In this document: positions 9,705-18,731 of the stretch, piece after piece
Numbering within the stretch: position 1 is the first letter of the stretch
Layout of the letters: each line of letters opens with the position of its first letter
Assembly: GCF_000374005.1 (NCBI RefSeq)
Contig: NZ_KB893135.1
Span: forward strand, 124,001 to 188,000
Direction of reading: 5' to 3'
Length of the DNA: 64,000 nt
Source: Kiloniella laminariae DSM 19542
GTDB taxonomy: Bacteria > Pseudomonadota > Alphaproteobacteria > Kiloniellales > Kiloniellaceae
Notes under the pieces: model-generated
Seen by the model: the letters and a program-made list of their open reading frames with translations, nothing else
The model's database searches: none
Told to the model about the DNA's origin: nothing
Position numbers and translations under genes: made by a program

Positions 9705-9762
9705 GTAGCTATGGCTTGGCTCGGCCCTCACTGGTAAGGACTCTTTCTATCACTGCTATCCC

Positions 9763-12150
9763 TCACGCCTTCGCCTCCGGGCCTTCGAGCAGGTCTTTGG
9801 GGATGCCTGCTGCCACTTTCGGGTCGTCAACGGGCTTGCCGTCAGAACTGACGACCTCGACCTTGCGGCGGGCGAACCCGATGCCTTCGGCGGCGAAGAC
9901 GCTGCGCAGTTTGTGATAGATTTCCCGGCGCAGCACGAACTGGGCCCGGGGTTTACACTTGAACTTGACCCGCATGATCAGGGCGGAATCATCGTCGATA
10001 GAGAAAACCCCCTGGCTTTTCAGCGGTTCGATAAACTTGTGGCCATGTTCCGGATCATCCAGAAATTCCTGACCGATGCGTTTGACCACCTTCTTGACGT
10101 GTTTGGGATCGGTATCGGGCTCCAGCCGGAAGGGCATTTTATAGATCACCCAGTCGCGGTTATGGTTGGTGATTTTCTTCAGCTCGCCAAAGGGAATGGT
10201 GATGACAGCACCGCGGTGATGCCGCAGTTGCAGCGAGCGGATCGAGATTGATTCGACCTCGCCGCGGGTTTCCTTGTCCAGTTCGATATATTCGCCGACA
10301 CGAAAGGCATCGTCGATCAGGAAAAACACGCCGGAGAAGATATCCTTGACCAGGGTCTGCGCCCCAAAGCCGACCGCAATCCCGACCACCCCGGCCGAGG
10401 CAATCAGCGGGGCGATATCGATGCCCAGCGACGACAGCACGGTCATGATGACAATGATACCGAGGAAGCCAAGCAGCAAATTGCGAAACAGCGGCGTCAG
10501 GGTATCCAGGCGTGAGCTGGCCGGGACGTCTTCGGAATCTGCATCTTCCGAGGCATCACTGACCCGCTTTTCGCTGTGCAGCGCCGCAGTGATCAGCTTC
10601 CAGACCAGCAGCCCGAGCAACAGCGTCACCAGAATATCAAAGCCGATACTGGCCCAGAGCGGCGCATCATCGCCCTTGACCAGCCCCGGCAGATCCAGCC
10701 CCCAGAGCTGCAGCACCACGACAGCCGCCCCCAGACAAACCAGCAGGCGCCAGGCATCGCTAAAGACCTTGCGGAAACGGGCGCTGCGGTCGCTATCCCC
10801 GTGCAGCAGGCTCTCGACAATATTGCGTCCCAGATGATCAACAATCGGCAGGGTCAGCACCACAATCAACGTCCCAATGGGGCCCGCGAGCTGCTGCTGC
10901 CCGCGTTCCAGCCAGTGCGCCAGCCAATAGAGCCAGGCCAGGACAAGATAACCGCCGATCAGCAGCGGTGCTCCTGTTATCAGCATCCGGCCCAGACTGC
11001 CCGGTGCAGTATCGACAGTGCCAGTGGCTGCGGCTTCCTGCTGAGATGTCGCCAGATCCGCCGCCCCGGCAAGGTGAAGCGGCCCTGTCTCAAGGGTGAC
11101 AAGGCTTCCCGGAGCCAGCAGCAGGGCCGCGGCCTGCTGTACCCGGCCATAATTGCGGAACAGCGCCAGCAACAGCAGCCCGGCCACCAGTGTTCCGGTC
11201 AGGGCCACAGTGACAATCGCCGGGGGAAATCCCCAGCCCAGGGTCGGGAAAAACCCGGCGAGAACCCAGCCCCCGGCCCCGATCACCAGCGCGCGACGTA
11301 CCAGAGCAAAGGTCGGGCGCGCGGCGTCATCAGCCAGCGGCGCGATACGAATCTGCGGCACTTCCGGAGCAAAGGCCCGCCGGGCAATGACGATAAACAA
11401 CCAGGCATAAGAAACCCCGGTATGATAGATCCAGACCTGGTCAGACAGCGGGCCAAGCGGGCCAGAGAGCTGTTCGCCCCCCGCCATGGTCATGAGGACA
11501 AAAACGATAATCGGCAGAACCTCGACCACACCCAAAACCAGCGTGCGCCCGACTTTTTCCCAATAGCTGCTGTGTCCCGGCACGGCCTTGAGCCAGTTTC
11601 GCCAATCCCGCATCCCCCAGCTGACCAGCAAGGCCGGCAACAGCCCAACAGCCATCAGCCCAATAGCAGCAAGGATCATCCCGCCGATACCATTACTGGC
11701 CAGTGACAGACGGGCTTCGACAATAGCCTTGCGATTTTCCAGATTGGCCAGAGCCTCGGACCAGCGCGCCACCCGCTGGCGAATTTCTGTTGCCATGGCG
11801 CTCAGCCGCGTTTCAATCCGCAACAGCGTCTGGTCACTGACTTCAACCCCGGCTGCCTGCTGCTCGGCCCGGCGCACCAGTTCATCACGCAGCAAGACCC
11901 GGATCTGCTCGTCGCTCAGACGGCCCAGCAGCTGGTCAACCGTCGCCGGATCAAGCTCTTCAGGGATCTCGATCTGCTGTTCCGTTTGGCTGTTCTGCAG
12001 CAGAAGGCCTTTTGTCTGCGCCCCGGCAGGGACAGAAAAAGGAACAGAAAAAACTCCGGCAAGCAAAACCACCAGCGCAAGAAGCCATCCCCCCCTGCCC
12101 CATAAATTGCTGCAAAACCTGATAGAAAAACGGTGTGTGAATAGACGCAT
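9763..12150 (-). CDS. Large mechanosensitive channel protein (MscS family, 795 aa)
   Basis: Residues 1-45 form a signal peptide ending at a PAGAQ-type site. A periplasmic helical domain (about 60-150) is followed by roughly ten membrane segments. The MscS core lies near residues 560-770: GIDIAPLIASAGVVGIAVGF, GAQTLVKDIFSGVFFLIDDA, FRVGEYIEL and a beta domain with TIPFGELKKITNHNRDW. Such YbdG/YjeP-like proteins open under membrane tension to release solutes. The last 40 codons have a decayed twin at 7945-8070. No terminator follows the stop at 9763, in agreement with an insertion having separated the gene from its own. Confidence 0.93.
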   Translation of the reverse strand: MRLFTHRFSIRFCSNLWGRGGWLLALVVLLAGVFSVPFSVPAGAQTKGLLLQNSQTEQQIEIPEELDPATVDQLLGRLSDEQIRVLLRDELVRRAEQQAAGVEVSDQTLLRIETRLSAMATEIRQRVARWSEALANLENRKAIVEARLSLASNGIGGMILAAIGLMAVGLLPALLVSWGMRDWRNWLKAVPGHSSYWEKVGRTLVLGVVEVLPIIVFVLMTMAGGEQLSGPLGPLSDQVWIYHTGVSYAWLFIVIARRAFAPEVPQIRIAPLADDAARPTFALVRRALVIGAGGWVLAGFFPTLGWGFPPAIVTVALTGTLVAGLLLLALFRNYGRVQQAAALLLAPGSLVTLETGPLHLAGAADLATSQQEAAATGTVDTAPGSLGRMLITGAPLLIGGYLVLAWLYWLAHWLERGQQQLAGPIGTLIVVLTLPIVDHLGRNIVESLLHGDSDRSARFRKVFSDAWRLLVCLGAAVVVLQLWGLDLPGLVKGDDAPLWASIGFDILVTLLLGLLVWKLITAALHSEKRVSDASEDADSEDVPASSRLDTLTPLFRNLLLGFLGIIVIMTVLSSLGIDIAPLIASAGVVGIAVGFGAQTLVKDIFSGVFFLIDDAFRVGEYIELDKETRGEVESISIRSLQLRHHRGAVITIPFGELKKITNHNRDWVIYKMPFRLEPDTDPKHVKKVVKRIGQEFLDDPEHGHKFIEPLKSQGVFSIDDDSALIMRVKFKCKPRAQFVLRREIYHKLRSVFAAEGIGFARRKVEVVSSDGKPVDDPKVAAGIPKDLLEGPEAKA

Positions 12151-12417
12151 GAGATCCCCGTAATCCCGTTTTTATTGTTAGAAAAAGTCTACGTGCCTTT
12201 GTCAGAGCATGCAAAGACACGTTTTGGTTACAGGCAAGCCACAAAAAACCGTTGAATAGGCAAGCAACAGAAATCAAAGCCTGAAGCGGTCCGGAAATTA
12301 TTTATTTCCCCCGCTTCTTTACCCCTGCCCTCTGTTCGTCTTACCATAGAGAATTCGTCAAACTTTACACTTTACCAGGTCGCCAGCCTTTCCACTTAAA
12401 TAGAAGAGCCCCTGCCG

Positions 12418-13071
12418 ATGCCAGCAAGTAAAGATCAGCCGATACTCTATGGTGCAGACTTCAGTGTTTATGTTCAGGCCGTACGCCTGACACTGACGGA
12501 AAAGGGCGTTCCTCACCGTTTGGTACAGGTTGATCCCTTTCAGGAAAAAGGTGTGGATGAAGATTATCTCGCCCTGCAGCCTTTTGGCCGGATCCCCGCC
12601 TTTGATAACGGCGCGATCCAGCTTTACGAAGCCGATGCCATCGCCCGCTATATCGATGCGGCTTACTCCGGCCCGCTGCTGATGCCCCGGCGTTCCGAAG
12701 ACCGCGCCCGGGCCAACCAGATTCTCAGCATTCTCAATTCCTATGCCTATCCCAATTGGGTCAGCCGCCTCTATGTCGAGGAAATCAGCAACCCGGCAGA
12801 AGGACTTGCGACCGATCAAGAAATCATTGATGCTGCCCTGCCGATGGCCCGTACGTCCTTGCGCGAAATCATCCGCCTGCGACAGGAAACCTATGGTCCC
12901 TATCTGGCTGGTGAGAACCTCAGCCTGCCTGATTTTTTCTGTGCGCCGATGTACAACCTGCTGATGCTCTCCCCCACAGGGAAACAGCTGCTGGACGAGC
13001 AGCCCGACCTGCAGGACTGGTGGCAGCTGCTGCAACAGCGCGAGACAGTAAAAGAACTGCTGGTCGCCTGA
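12418..13071 (+). CDS. Glutathione S-transferase
   Basis: 217 residues. The N-terminal thioredoxin-like domain (ILYGADFSVYVQAVRLTLTE, PFGRIPAFDNG, LYEADAIARYID with the glutathione-contacting E-A/S-D triplet) precedes an all-helical C-terminal domain (GPYLAGENLSLPDFFCAPMY). The active-site position holds Ser/Tyr within DFSVY, so the class is unclear. AGAAGAG stands before the ATG. The gene stands alone between the MscS gene (divergent) and a secreted HD protein. The gap 12151-12417 shows nothing beyond promoter-like AT-rich DNA. Confidence 0.9.
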   Translation: MPASKDQPILYGADFSVYVQAVRLTLTEKGVPHRLVQVDPFQEKGVDEDYLALQPFGRIPAFDNGAIQLYEADAIARYIDAAYSGPLLMPRRSEDRARANQILSILNSYAYPNWVSRLYVEEISNPAEGLATDQEIIDAALPMARTSLREIIRLRQETYGPYLAGENLSLPDFFCAPMYNLLMLSPTGKQLLDEQPDLQDWWQLLQQRETVKELLVA

Positions 13072-13260
13072 ACCTGTCAGTCAAAGCGGGGCCTAGCCAA
13101 ACTGGCTCAAAACTGACCCGAAGTTGATCCAAAACTGATCAGCCGGAAAGCCGCTATCGCAAAAACTTCGCAGGCCTGACTTGTTGGTGTCATCGCCCTG
13201 TCATGACGCCAAGCTATCGAAGGGGTTCTTTGTGTTAAACACCCCTGGATAACAAAAATT

Positions 13261-14313
13261 ATGAAAAAATCACGCCTTCTGCTTCTCGCCTGTTTTCTGC
13301 TCGGCAGTTACAGCTTTTCCGCACAAGCTACTGAAGTCCCGCAGCAGCGGCTAGACCAGATCCTCGCCATGGACCCGACTGATATGGCCAAAAGCGGGGC
13401 CTGGACCACGGCGGCCTATGACCGCCTGATGGGCTATATCAATTCGATCGAGGACCCGGAGCTCAGAACTCTGGTGCTCGATATGTATGACACGCCACAG
13501 TCAACCGTGTTCAACGGCACCGCCTCTGCCGATGCCCTGCGCAGTGCCCCGGCCACGGGCGGTCCCGGCCATCACCACTATCCCGGTGGTCTGGCGGTGC
13601 ATCTGGTCGAGGTGATCGAGATCGCCTTGGGCTGGCTCAATACCTTTGACCAGGTTCACGGCATCCGCAACAGCGACCGCGATCTGGTGATCGCCCAGCT
13701 GGCCCTGCATGACTGGAGCAAGGTCTGGTACAACTGGGATGTCAAGACAGGCACCGTGGTCAAGCCTGACTGGTTCCCCGGTTCCTGGGGTGGTAAAGAC
13801 GGTCTGGCCAAATGGGGCTGGATGGGTGAACACGGTGCGGTGGTCTATGCTGAACTGCTCAAACGCAAGGCCCCGGAAAAGCTGCTCTTTGGCGCAGCAT
13901 CAACCCACTTCGACCCGCATTGGGATGTGGAAGTCACCAATAAGGACGGCAAGGCCGAAGGCTTTAACCCCGCCATGAAAGAAGCCGCTGAATACGCTGG
14001 AACAGCTGCACCACAGCTCAACCCCGACAAGCGTATGGCCGAATGGTTCCTCTCCTCCTACTCTGACGGCAGTTGGTCTTTCTCCCACTACGTCGCCGGA
14101 AAGTCCGCCCACAAATGGATCAGATCCGTTGCCGTTGACCTCGGCCTCAAGGAAGAGTCTCCCGAAGCCGCCCGTCTGGCCTGGTTTGTCCTCAGCCGGA
14201 TTTCCGACTTCAAACTCTACAAGATTTATCAAGACGCCGACTTCTCCGAAGACGCGGTCAAAGAAGTGATCCACTCCGTAATCGCTGATTCAGCCGCTTA
14301 CGAAGTGAAATAA
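13261..14313 (+). CDS. Exported HD-domain-like protein
   Basis: 350 residues with a clear signal peptide (MKKSRLLLLACFLLGSYSFS, cleaved near AQA-TE). The body resembles HD-superfamily phosphohydrolases of the YhaM kind: HHHYPGGLAVHLVEV at 104-118, the metal-binding doublet in ALHDWSKVW (His150-Asp151, Lys154), and further His-rich blocks GEHGAVVYAELL and HFDPHWDV. HD enzymes usually work on nucleotides or RNA in the cytoplasm, so a periplasmic one is uncommon. The substrate is unknown. It is a single gene converging on the cytoplasmic HD gene at 14447. Confidence 0.75.
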   Translation: MKKSRLLLLACFLLGSYSFSAQATEVPQQRLDQILAMDPTDMAKSGAWTTAAYDRLMGYINSIEDPELRTLVLDMYDTPQSTVFNGTASADALRSAPATGGPGHHHYPGGLAVHLVEVIEIALGWLNTFDQVHGIRNSDRDLVIAQLALHDWSKVWYNWDVKTGTVVKPDWFPGSWGGKDGLAKWGWMGEHGAVVYAELLKRKAPEKLLFGAASTHFDPHWDVEVTNKDGKAEGFNPAMKEAAEYAGTAAPQLNPDKRMAEWFLSSYSDGSWSFSHYVAGKSAHKWIRSVAVDLGLKEESPEAARLAWFVLSRISDFKLYKIYQDADFSEDAVKEVIHSVIADSAAYEVK

Positions 14314-14350
14314 CCTAAAGAGCCCCTCTACTGAAAAGGCTTACAAAAAA

Positions 14351-14430
14351 ACATCCTGTCCGACTTTTCTGGGTCTGGCCTCTCTGGCAAACTATCAAAT
14401 ATCGATAACAGAGATCATCGGACAGGGTGT
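14351..14430. terminator. Bidirectional terminator between convergent HD genes
   Basis: ACATCCTGTCCGA (14351-14363) pairs with TCGGACAGGGTGT (14418-14430) across a 54-nt loop. A-rich DNA stands on the left and TTTT on the right, so it could serve both strands. The long loop lowers confidence. Confidence 0.6.
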
Positions 14431-14446
14431 TTTATCTTACCAATTA

Positions 14447-15046
14447 TTATGACAGCGTTTCTTGTTCATCGCCACGGTACTCCGGGGTCATTCGGGCCCG
14501 GGTATCCTGATCAATCCGGGCACGGATCGCTGCAAACAGCGGGGCCACGCTGGTATACTTCACGCCATATCCCAGATTGAATTCATAATCAAAATCTGCC
14601 GGATTGAGTCCCTGTGTGTGCTGCAAAATAGTCTCAAGTTTGTCCAGTGCCTTGACCGCCTGGGCTTCGGGTGAAGACACGGCTTCATATTCATCCCAGA
14701 GATCCAGGATCGACTGCCGCATCGGCGCGTCCAGTGCCGAAGTCAGCTGCAACAGGTCTTTGCGTTCCTGCAGGGATTTGTCGGGGAAGTTTACCTGCTC
14801 TACCGCAGGAATATCACCGTGGATCGCCTCGCCCAGATCGTGGATCACACAGATTTTCATCACCTTGAGCAGATCGAGATCGCCAAGTTCATCGGCAAAG
14901 GCAATGACCATCAGGCAAAGCCGCCAGCTGTGCTCGGCTGTACTTTCCGCCCGCCCGGTTGAACTGAAGCCACTGCGCAGCACGGATTTAAGCTTCTCGG
15001 CCTCGCGCAGAAATTCCAGCCTGCCGTTGATTTTTTCCAGATTCAT
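14447..15046 (-). CDS. HD-domain 5'-nucleotidase-like protein (YfbR/HDDC2 type)
   Basis: 199 residues from the ATG at 15046, which is preceded by AGGAGAG; an upstream in-frame start at 15064 lacks this. HD-domain ligands are visible: STAEHSWRLCL, VIHDLGEAIHGDIP and a late conserved Asp in KALDKLETILQH. The arrangement matches 5'-deoxynucleotidases of the YfbR/HDDC2 family, which dephosphorylate nucleoside monophosphates. The protein is cytoplasmic. It converges on the secreted HD gene, but the two are not closely similar. Confidence 0.88.
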   Translation of the reverse strand: MNLEKINGRLEFLREAEKLKSVLRSGFSSTGRAESTAEHSWRLCLMVIAFADELGDLDLLKVMKICVIHDLGEAIHGDIPAVEQVNFPDKSLQERKDLLQLTSALDAPMRQSILDLWDEYEAVSSPEAQAVKALDKLETILQHTQGLNPADFDYEFNLGYGVKYTSVAPLFAAIRARIDQDTRARMTPEYRGDEQETLS

Positions 15047-15161
15047 TTTTGCTCTCCTGCGCAAAGAATAATATCAGGAAAACAGTTGATCAAGAGCTCC
15101 CCGACAATCTCTCGCCGATGGCCTTTCCCCGCCAGGGCAAGCATTTACCCGGATTGGGCAT

Positions 15162-15851
15162 TTACAAACCGGATGCAAAGTCAGCGATAATCTCTGCGCT
15201 CTCAACAGGTTTTGCCTGTAACAGAAAATGCGGTCCCTCGATCACCTTGATGACAAGATTTTCATAACAGGATTTAAACTCGAGGCTTTTCGATCGGGGC
15301 ACCAGCTTGTCAGAAGACGCTTGAATATATATCACTTTTACCGCAGAGGACTGTTTTTCAAAGGTCTGGGACTGAATTGCCGCCAACCTCGCTTTCATAA
15401 CTGTCCCGGACAGGCTTTTCACCGTTTTATGAAACAGCGCCGTGAGGTCGTCACTGGCCTTTGGCCCGAGAAAAAGAACCCGATAAACAAATCTGGCGAA
15501 AGGCAGCTGCCCCACAAGATTTACCAAAAAGCTTAAAGGCAACAGCCGTGCGATAGATAATAACGCCCGGTTGGGGGCAGAGAGAAAGGTTGCGACAAAA
15601 ACCACGCCCTTCAGGTTTGGCGGAGCTTTCGCCACAATCCTTGCGGCAATAGGGCCGGAGAAGGATTCCGCAAGCAGGATAAACGCCTGCTTTGGCAGAC
15701 GGGCGATCACATGGTCGCTCAGCCTTTCATAGTCCTGGTCCCCCTTGTCCGGTAAAGCAATAATCTGGGCATCAAAACCCTTGAGTTCCGATAACAGCGG
15801 GGCAAACATGTCACCGGTTCCATCCAGCCCCGGCAACAGGACAATCTTCAA
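15162..15851 (-). CDS. Alpha/beta hydrolase
   Basis: 229 residues beginning MKIVLLPGLDGTGDMFAPLL, the oxyanion-hole region of alpha/beta hydrolases. The nucleophile elbow is ILLAESFSGPIAARI, with Ser in A-E-S-F-S rather than the canonical G-x-S-x-G. The acid probably lies in QASSDKLVP and the base is His of EGPHFLLQ. Small single-domain hydrolases of this type act on esters, but no substrate can be named. It stands alone on the minus strand. Confidence 0.85.
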   Translation of the reverse strand: MKIVLLPGLDGTGDMFAPLLSELKGFDAQIIALPDKGDQDYERLSDHVIARLPKQAFILLAESFSGPIAARIVAKAPPNLKGVVFVATFLSAPNRALLSIARLLPLSFLVNLVGQLPFARFVYRVLFLGPKASDDLTALFHKTVKSLSGTVMKARLAAIQSQTFEKQSSAVKVIYIQASSDKLVPRSKSLEFKSCYENLVIKVIEGPHFLLQAKPVESAEIIADFASGL

Positions 15852-15956
15852 GACAGCACCCAGGTGAAAAACATCAAAACCCTCTCCGCTTTATTTCCTG
15901 AAAAAACATTCCTCTGCAAAATACCTCGACAGACAACAAAGGCAATCAAATCCCCC

Positions 15957-15994
15957 AAAGGAACACCGGGCATGTGACAGCCCGGTGTTCCTTT
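15957..15994 (-). terminator. Hairpin terminator of the gamma-glutamyltransferase gene
   Basis: A perfect 15-bp stem, AAAGGAACACCGGGC (15957-15971) with GCCCGGTGTTCCTTT (15980-15994), and an 8-nt loop. It sits 20 bp after the minus-strand stop codon. The U-run is short. Confidence 0.8.
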
Positions 15995-16013
15995 AAAATA
16001 TGAACTGATCGTA

Positions 16014-17774
16014 TCACTCCCCCATCACGGTGCCTTCGCGGCGGGGGTCGGCGCCGCCGATCAGTTCCCCTTTGCCGATCTGGATCACCTGCAGGCCGGA
16101 ATTGAGATCGCGCACCGTGACTTCGTGCCCCTTGACCTGAAGCGCGGAAACCAAAGCCACTGCCGGGGTATTCTCCTCGATATCGGTAGCGCCGTTGCGG
16201 TTGACGATATGCGGCTGGCTGATCGCCATCTGCGGGTCCATGCCATAGTCAAGAATGTTGACCAGAGCCCCCGCCACATAGTTGATGATCCGCGACCCGC
16301 CGGGAGAGCCAATGGCAAGGACAGGCGCGCCGTCTTTCAACACGATGGTCGGGGCCATGGAAGACCGCGGGCGCTTGCCGCCTTCAACCCGATTGGCAAT
16401 CGGTTTGCCGTCTTCTTCCGGGGCGCGGGAAAAATCGGTCAGCTCGTTGTTGAGCAGAAAACCGTTGGTCATAACGCGCGAGCCAAATCCGGTTTCAATC
16501 GTCGTGGTCATGGAAATCACATTGCCCTGGGCATCGACGATCGAGAAATGGCTGGTGCCGGGGCGTTCCAGCTGGGTATCCGGCGCGCGCAGTTGCGCTT
16601 CTTCCCACGGCGGGTTTCCGGCTTCAGCCTTGACCATGGCTTTGGCCGGATCGATCAATCCCGCGCGCTCTTTCAGATAGTCCTGGTTCAACAGGCCTTC
16701 AGGCATTTTGACAAAATCGCTGTCGGCCATATAAAGCCCGCGATCGGCATAGGCCAGCTTGGCCGCCTCCAGATAGAGGTGCGTGCTTTCCGCCCCCTGC
16801 CCCAACGCGGGCAGATCAAAATGCGACAGCAGCGACAGCATCTGGCCCACGGTCAGCGCCCCGGATGACGGCGGCCCCATGCCGCAGACCTCATAGCCCC
16901 GATAGGGGGCACAGGTGGGGGCGCGTTCGATCACCTCATAGGCCTTGAGGTCTTCAAGGCTCAGTATCCCGCCATTGATATCGGTCTTGACCGCCGCGAC
17001 GATATCCGCAGCAATCTGGCCTTCGTAAAAAACCTTTGATCCCTCTTTCTGGATCAGCGCCAGCGCCGCGGCAAAATCGGGATTGCGCAGCAGGGTGCCT
17101 TGTTTCAACGGGGCGCCGTCTTTGTCAAAGAAATAGGCCCGGGTGCTGTCAAAGATATCCAGCTTGTCCTCGCCCTGGGCGCCGGCAATGGCACTGGCCA
17201 TGCGATGCGAGATCTGGAAACCGCCTTCGGCCAGCGCGCGGGCGGGCTCGATCAATTCGGCCCAGTCCTGATTGCCATAGCGCTGCTGCACGGTCTCGAT
17301 CAGCTTGAGTGTTCCCGGCACGCCAACAGACCTGCCGCCGACCACGGCATCGAACCACTTGACCGGGGTTCCATCGGCCCCAAGCCAATAGTCAGGCGTC
17401 GCGGCCATCGGGGCCTTTTCCCGCCCGTCAAAGGTGGTCAGTTTTTTCGACTTGGCATCCCAATAGACCATAAAAGCGCCGCCGCCGATGCCGGAACTTT
17501 GTGGCTCAACCAGATTGAGCATCAACTGCACCGCCACAGCAGCATCCGCCGCCGTCCCGCCGCGCTCCAGCACTTCATAACCAACCTGGGTCGCCAGGGG
17601 GTTGGCCGTGGCAACCATAAACTTGCTGGCCTTGACCGACTGTTTTTGCACCACGGCGTGGGTTGCCTCGGGCTGAACCGCTTCCTGTGCCTGTGCCGCG
17701 CCGATAAACAACGCCCCCGAAAGCAAAAGTGCTGTCGTCGCAGCTGTTTTGTATCCTGATCTGACAGAAATCAT
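16014..17774 (-). CDS. ggt: Gamma-glutamyltransferase
   Basis: A 586-residue periplasmic Ntn hydrolase precursor that cleaves the gamma-glutamyl bond of glutathione and transfers or hydrolyses the glutamyl group. The signal peptide ends at AAQAQ (about residue 30). The autocatalytic cleavage site and new N-terminal nucleophile is Thr407 in RPGTSHFSIVD. Other conserved blocks are ATANPLATQVGYEVLERGGT, EPQSSGIGGGAFM, GPPSSGALTVGQML, the RPRSSMAPT region, and PGGSRIINYV near the C-terminus. Length is normal. GGGGAAC precedes the ATG. It is a single-gene unit closed by a strong hairpin. Confidence 0.95.
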   Translation of the reverse strand: MISVRSGYKTAATTALLLSGALFIGAAQAQEAVQPEATHAVVQKQSVKASKFMVATANPLATQVGYEVLERGGTAADAAVAVQLMLNLVEPQSSGIGGGAFMVYWDAKSKKLTTFDGREKAPMAATPDYWLGADGTPVKWFDAVVGGRSVGVPGTLKLIETVQQRYGNQDWAELIEPARALAEGGFQISHRMASAIAGAQGEDKLDIFDSTRAYFFDKDGAPLKQGTLLRNPDFAAALALIQKEGSKVFYEGQIAADIVAAVKTDINGGILSLEDLKAYEVIERAPTCAPYRGYEVCGMGPPSSGALTVGQMLSLLSHFDLPALGQGAESTHLYLEAAKLAYADRGLYMADSDFVKMPEGLLNQDYLKERAGLIDPAKAMVKAEAGNPPWEEAQLRAPDTQLERPGTSHFSIVDAQGNVISMTTTIETGFGSRVMTNGFLLNNELTDFSRAPEEDGKPIANRVEGGKRPRSSMAPTIVLKDGAPVLAIGSPGGSRIINYVAGALVNILDYGMDPQMAISQPHIVNRNGATDIEENTPAVALVSALQVKGHEVTVRDLNSGLQVIQIGKGELIGGADPRREGTVMGE

Positions 17775-17985
17775 GTCTGTTCCCCGTTGATTGTCTTTTT
17801 TCCAGTCCTGACCCGGCCCCTAAAGAGACTGTTCAGACAACTAATATCATATGAAACCAAAGATTGCAGACATCAAACCTTATTCTGGCAATGCTGACCA
17901 CCAAAACTTTGCCGAACCCCCGCAGTTCACACAGATTTGACTCTGACCTGAGCGTCAACGATGGACGCCGGAGATAAACAGCGGG

Positions 17986-18474
17986 TCAGTAATCAGTATT
18001 TTCTACGCAGTCGTCCCAATCGACCTGGCTGTAGGATCTTGAAAAGGAGCGCCAAAGGTCTTTAAATCTGGAATAATCCAGCGTTATCTGGTCAGAAATT
18101 CCAAGCGCCTGAAGCTTGTCTTCGAACATCTGCCGGGATCTATACTCGAAAACGGCCCCTGTATCCGTCGCCAGAATGAAGTAATTTTCCTCATTGCGAA
18201 TACGAATATTATAAGCCCGTCCTCCTTCACATTCGAGATATTCCACCGGAAGCCTGAGGCCGACAAAATAGCCGGGTATCTTGTCAAGATCGATGACCGT
18301 GGCAGCAATGATAACTTTACCGTCTTTGGTAACGCTCAGATTATCCTGACGCCCCAACGGGGAAAAATAATAATCTCCGTCAAACCCATATTCTTTTCTG
18401 ACAGTATAAACCGTGCCTGCGATTAAAGTAATGATGATCCCCAGCCAGATCATGTATTTTTTGGACTTACTCAA
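17986..18474 (-). CDS. Hypothetical membrane-anchored protein
   Basis: About 162 residues from a TTG at 18474 with GAGG nine bases upstream; an in-frame ATG at 18540 is an alternative without a good ribosome site. One N-terminal transmembrane segment (YMIWLGIIITLIAGTVYTV) is followed by a soluble, presumably periplasmic domain rich in Tyr and acidic residues. No family is recognised. The TTG overlaps the stop codon of a small upstream frame. The DNA is more AT-rich than its neighbours. Confidence 0.6.
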   Translation of the reverse strand: MSKSKKYMIWLGIIITLIAGTVYTVRKEYGFDGDYYFSPLGRQDNLSVTKDGKVIIAATVIDLDKIPGYFVGLRLPVEYLECEGGRAYNIRIRNEENYFILATDTGAVFEYRSRQMFEDKLQALGISDQITLDYSRFKDLWRSFSRSYSQVDWDDCVENTDY

Positions 18475-18646
18475 AATCGGAATCCTCGTACCTGTACTTG
18501 ATAAGAAACGGCGTCCCACTTTCCCCTGCCAATAAATCAAACAGGAATCGCAGGCTGAAAACAGGGGAACTTCCCAAACAAGAAAGGGACTTAACCTTTA
18601 CCCTGAAACTGACTTTTAGGGCAATCCTCTGGGCAATCTTCTTCAT
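18467..18646 (-). CDS. Possible small protein upstream of the membrane-anchored protein
   Basis: A 59-codon frame beginning MKKIAQRIALKVSFRV and ending LIKYRYEDSDFE. An AGGAG lies about 12 bases upstream. Its stop overlaps the proposed TTG start of the next gene (TTGAGTAA), an arrangement typical of translational coupling. No homologue is recognised. A competing 20-codon frame from the nearby ATG has better ribosome-site spacing, so this call is tentative. Confidence 0.3.
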   Translation of the reverse strand: MKKIAQRIALKVSFRVKVKSLSCLGSSPVFSLRFLFDLLAGESGTPFLIKYRYEDSDFE

Positions 18647-18731
18647 CAATCATTTAGCTCCTCTCGGTTATAGTGTTTGATCAACCACCCCTGGGAACAG
18701 GACAAAACCCCGACAAACCGGAGACAAAACC

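Noticed and set aside
10576-11706. Long plus-strand open frame (376 codons)
   Set aside because: It is the antisense of the MscS gene; its composition is Gln/Arg/Pro-rich with no domain, while the minus-strand frame encodes a complete channel protein.
16125-16868. Plus-strand frame of 247 codons
   Set aside because: It is antisense to gamma-glutamyltransferase.
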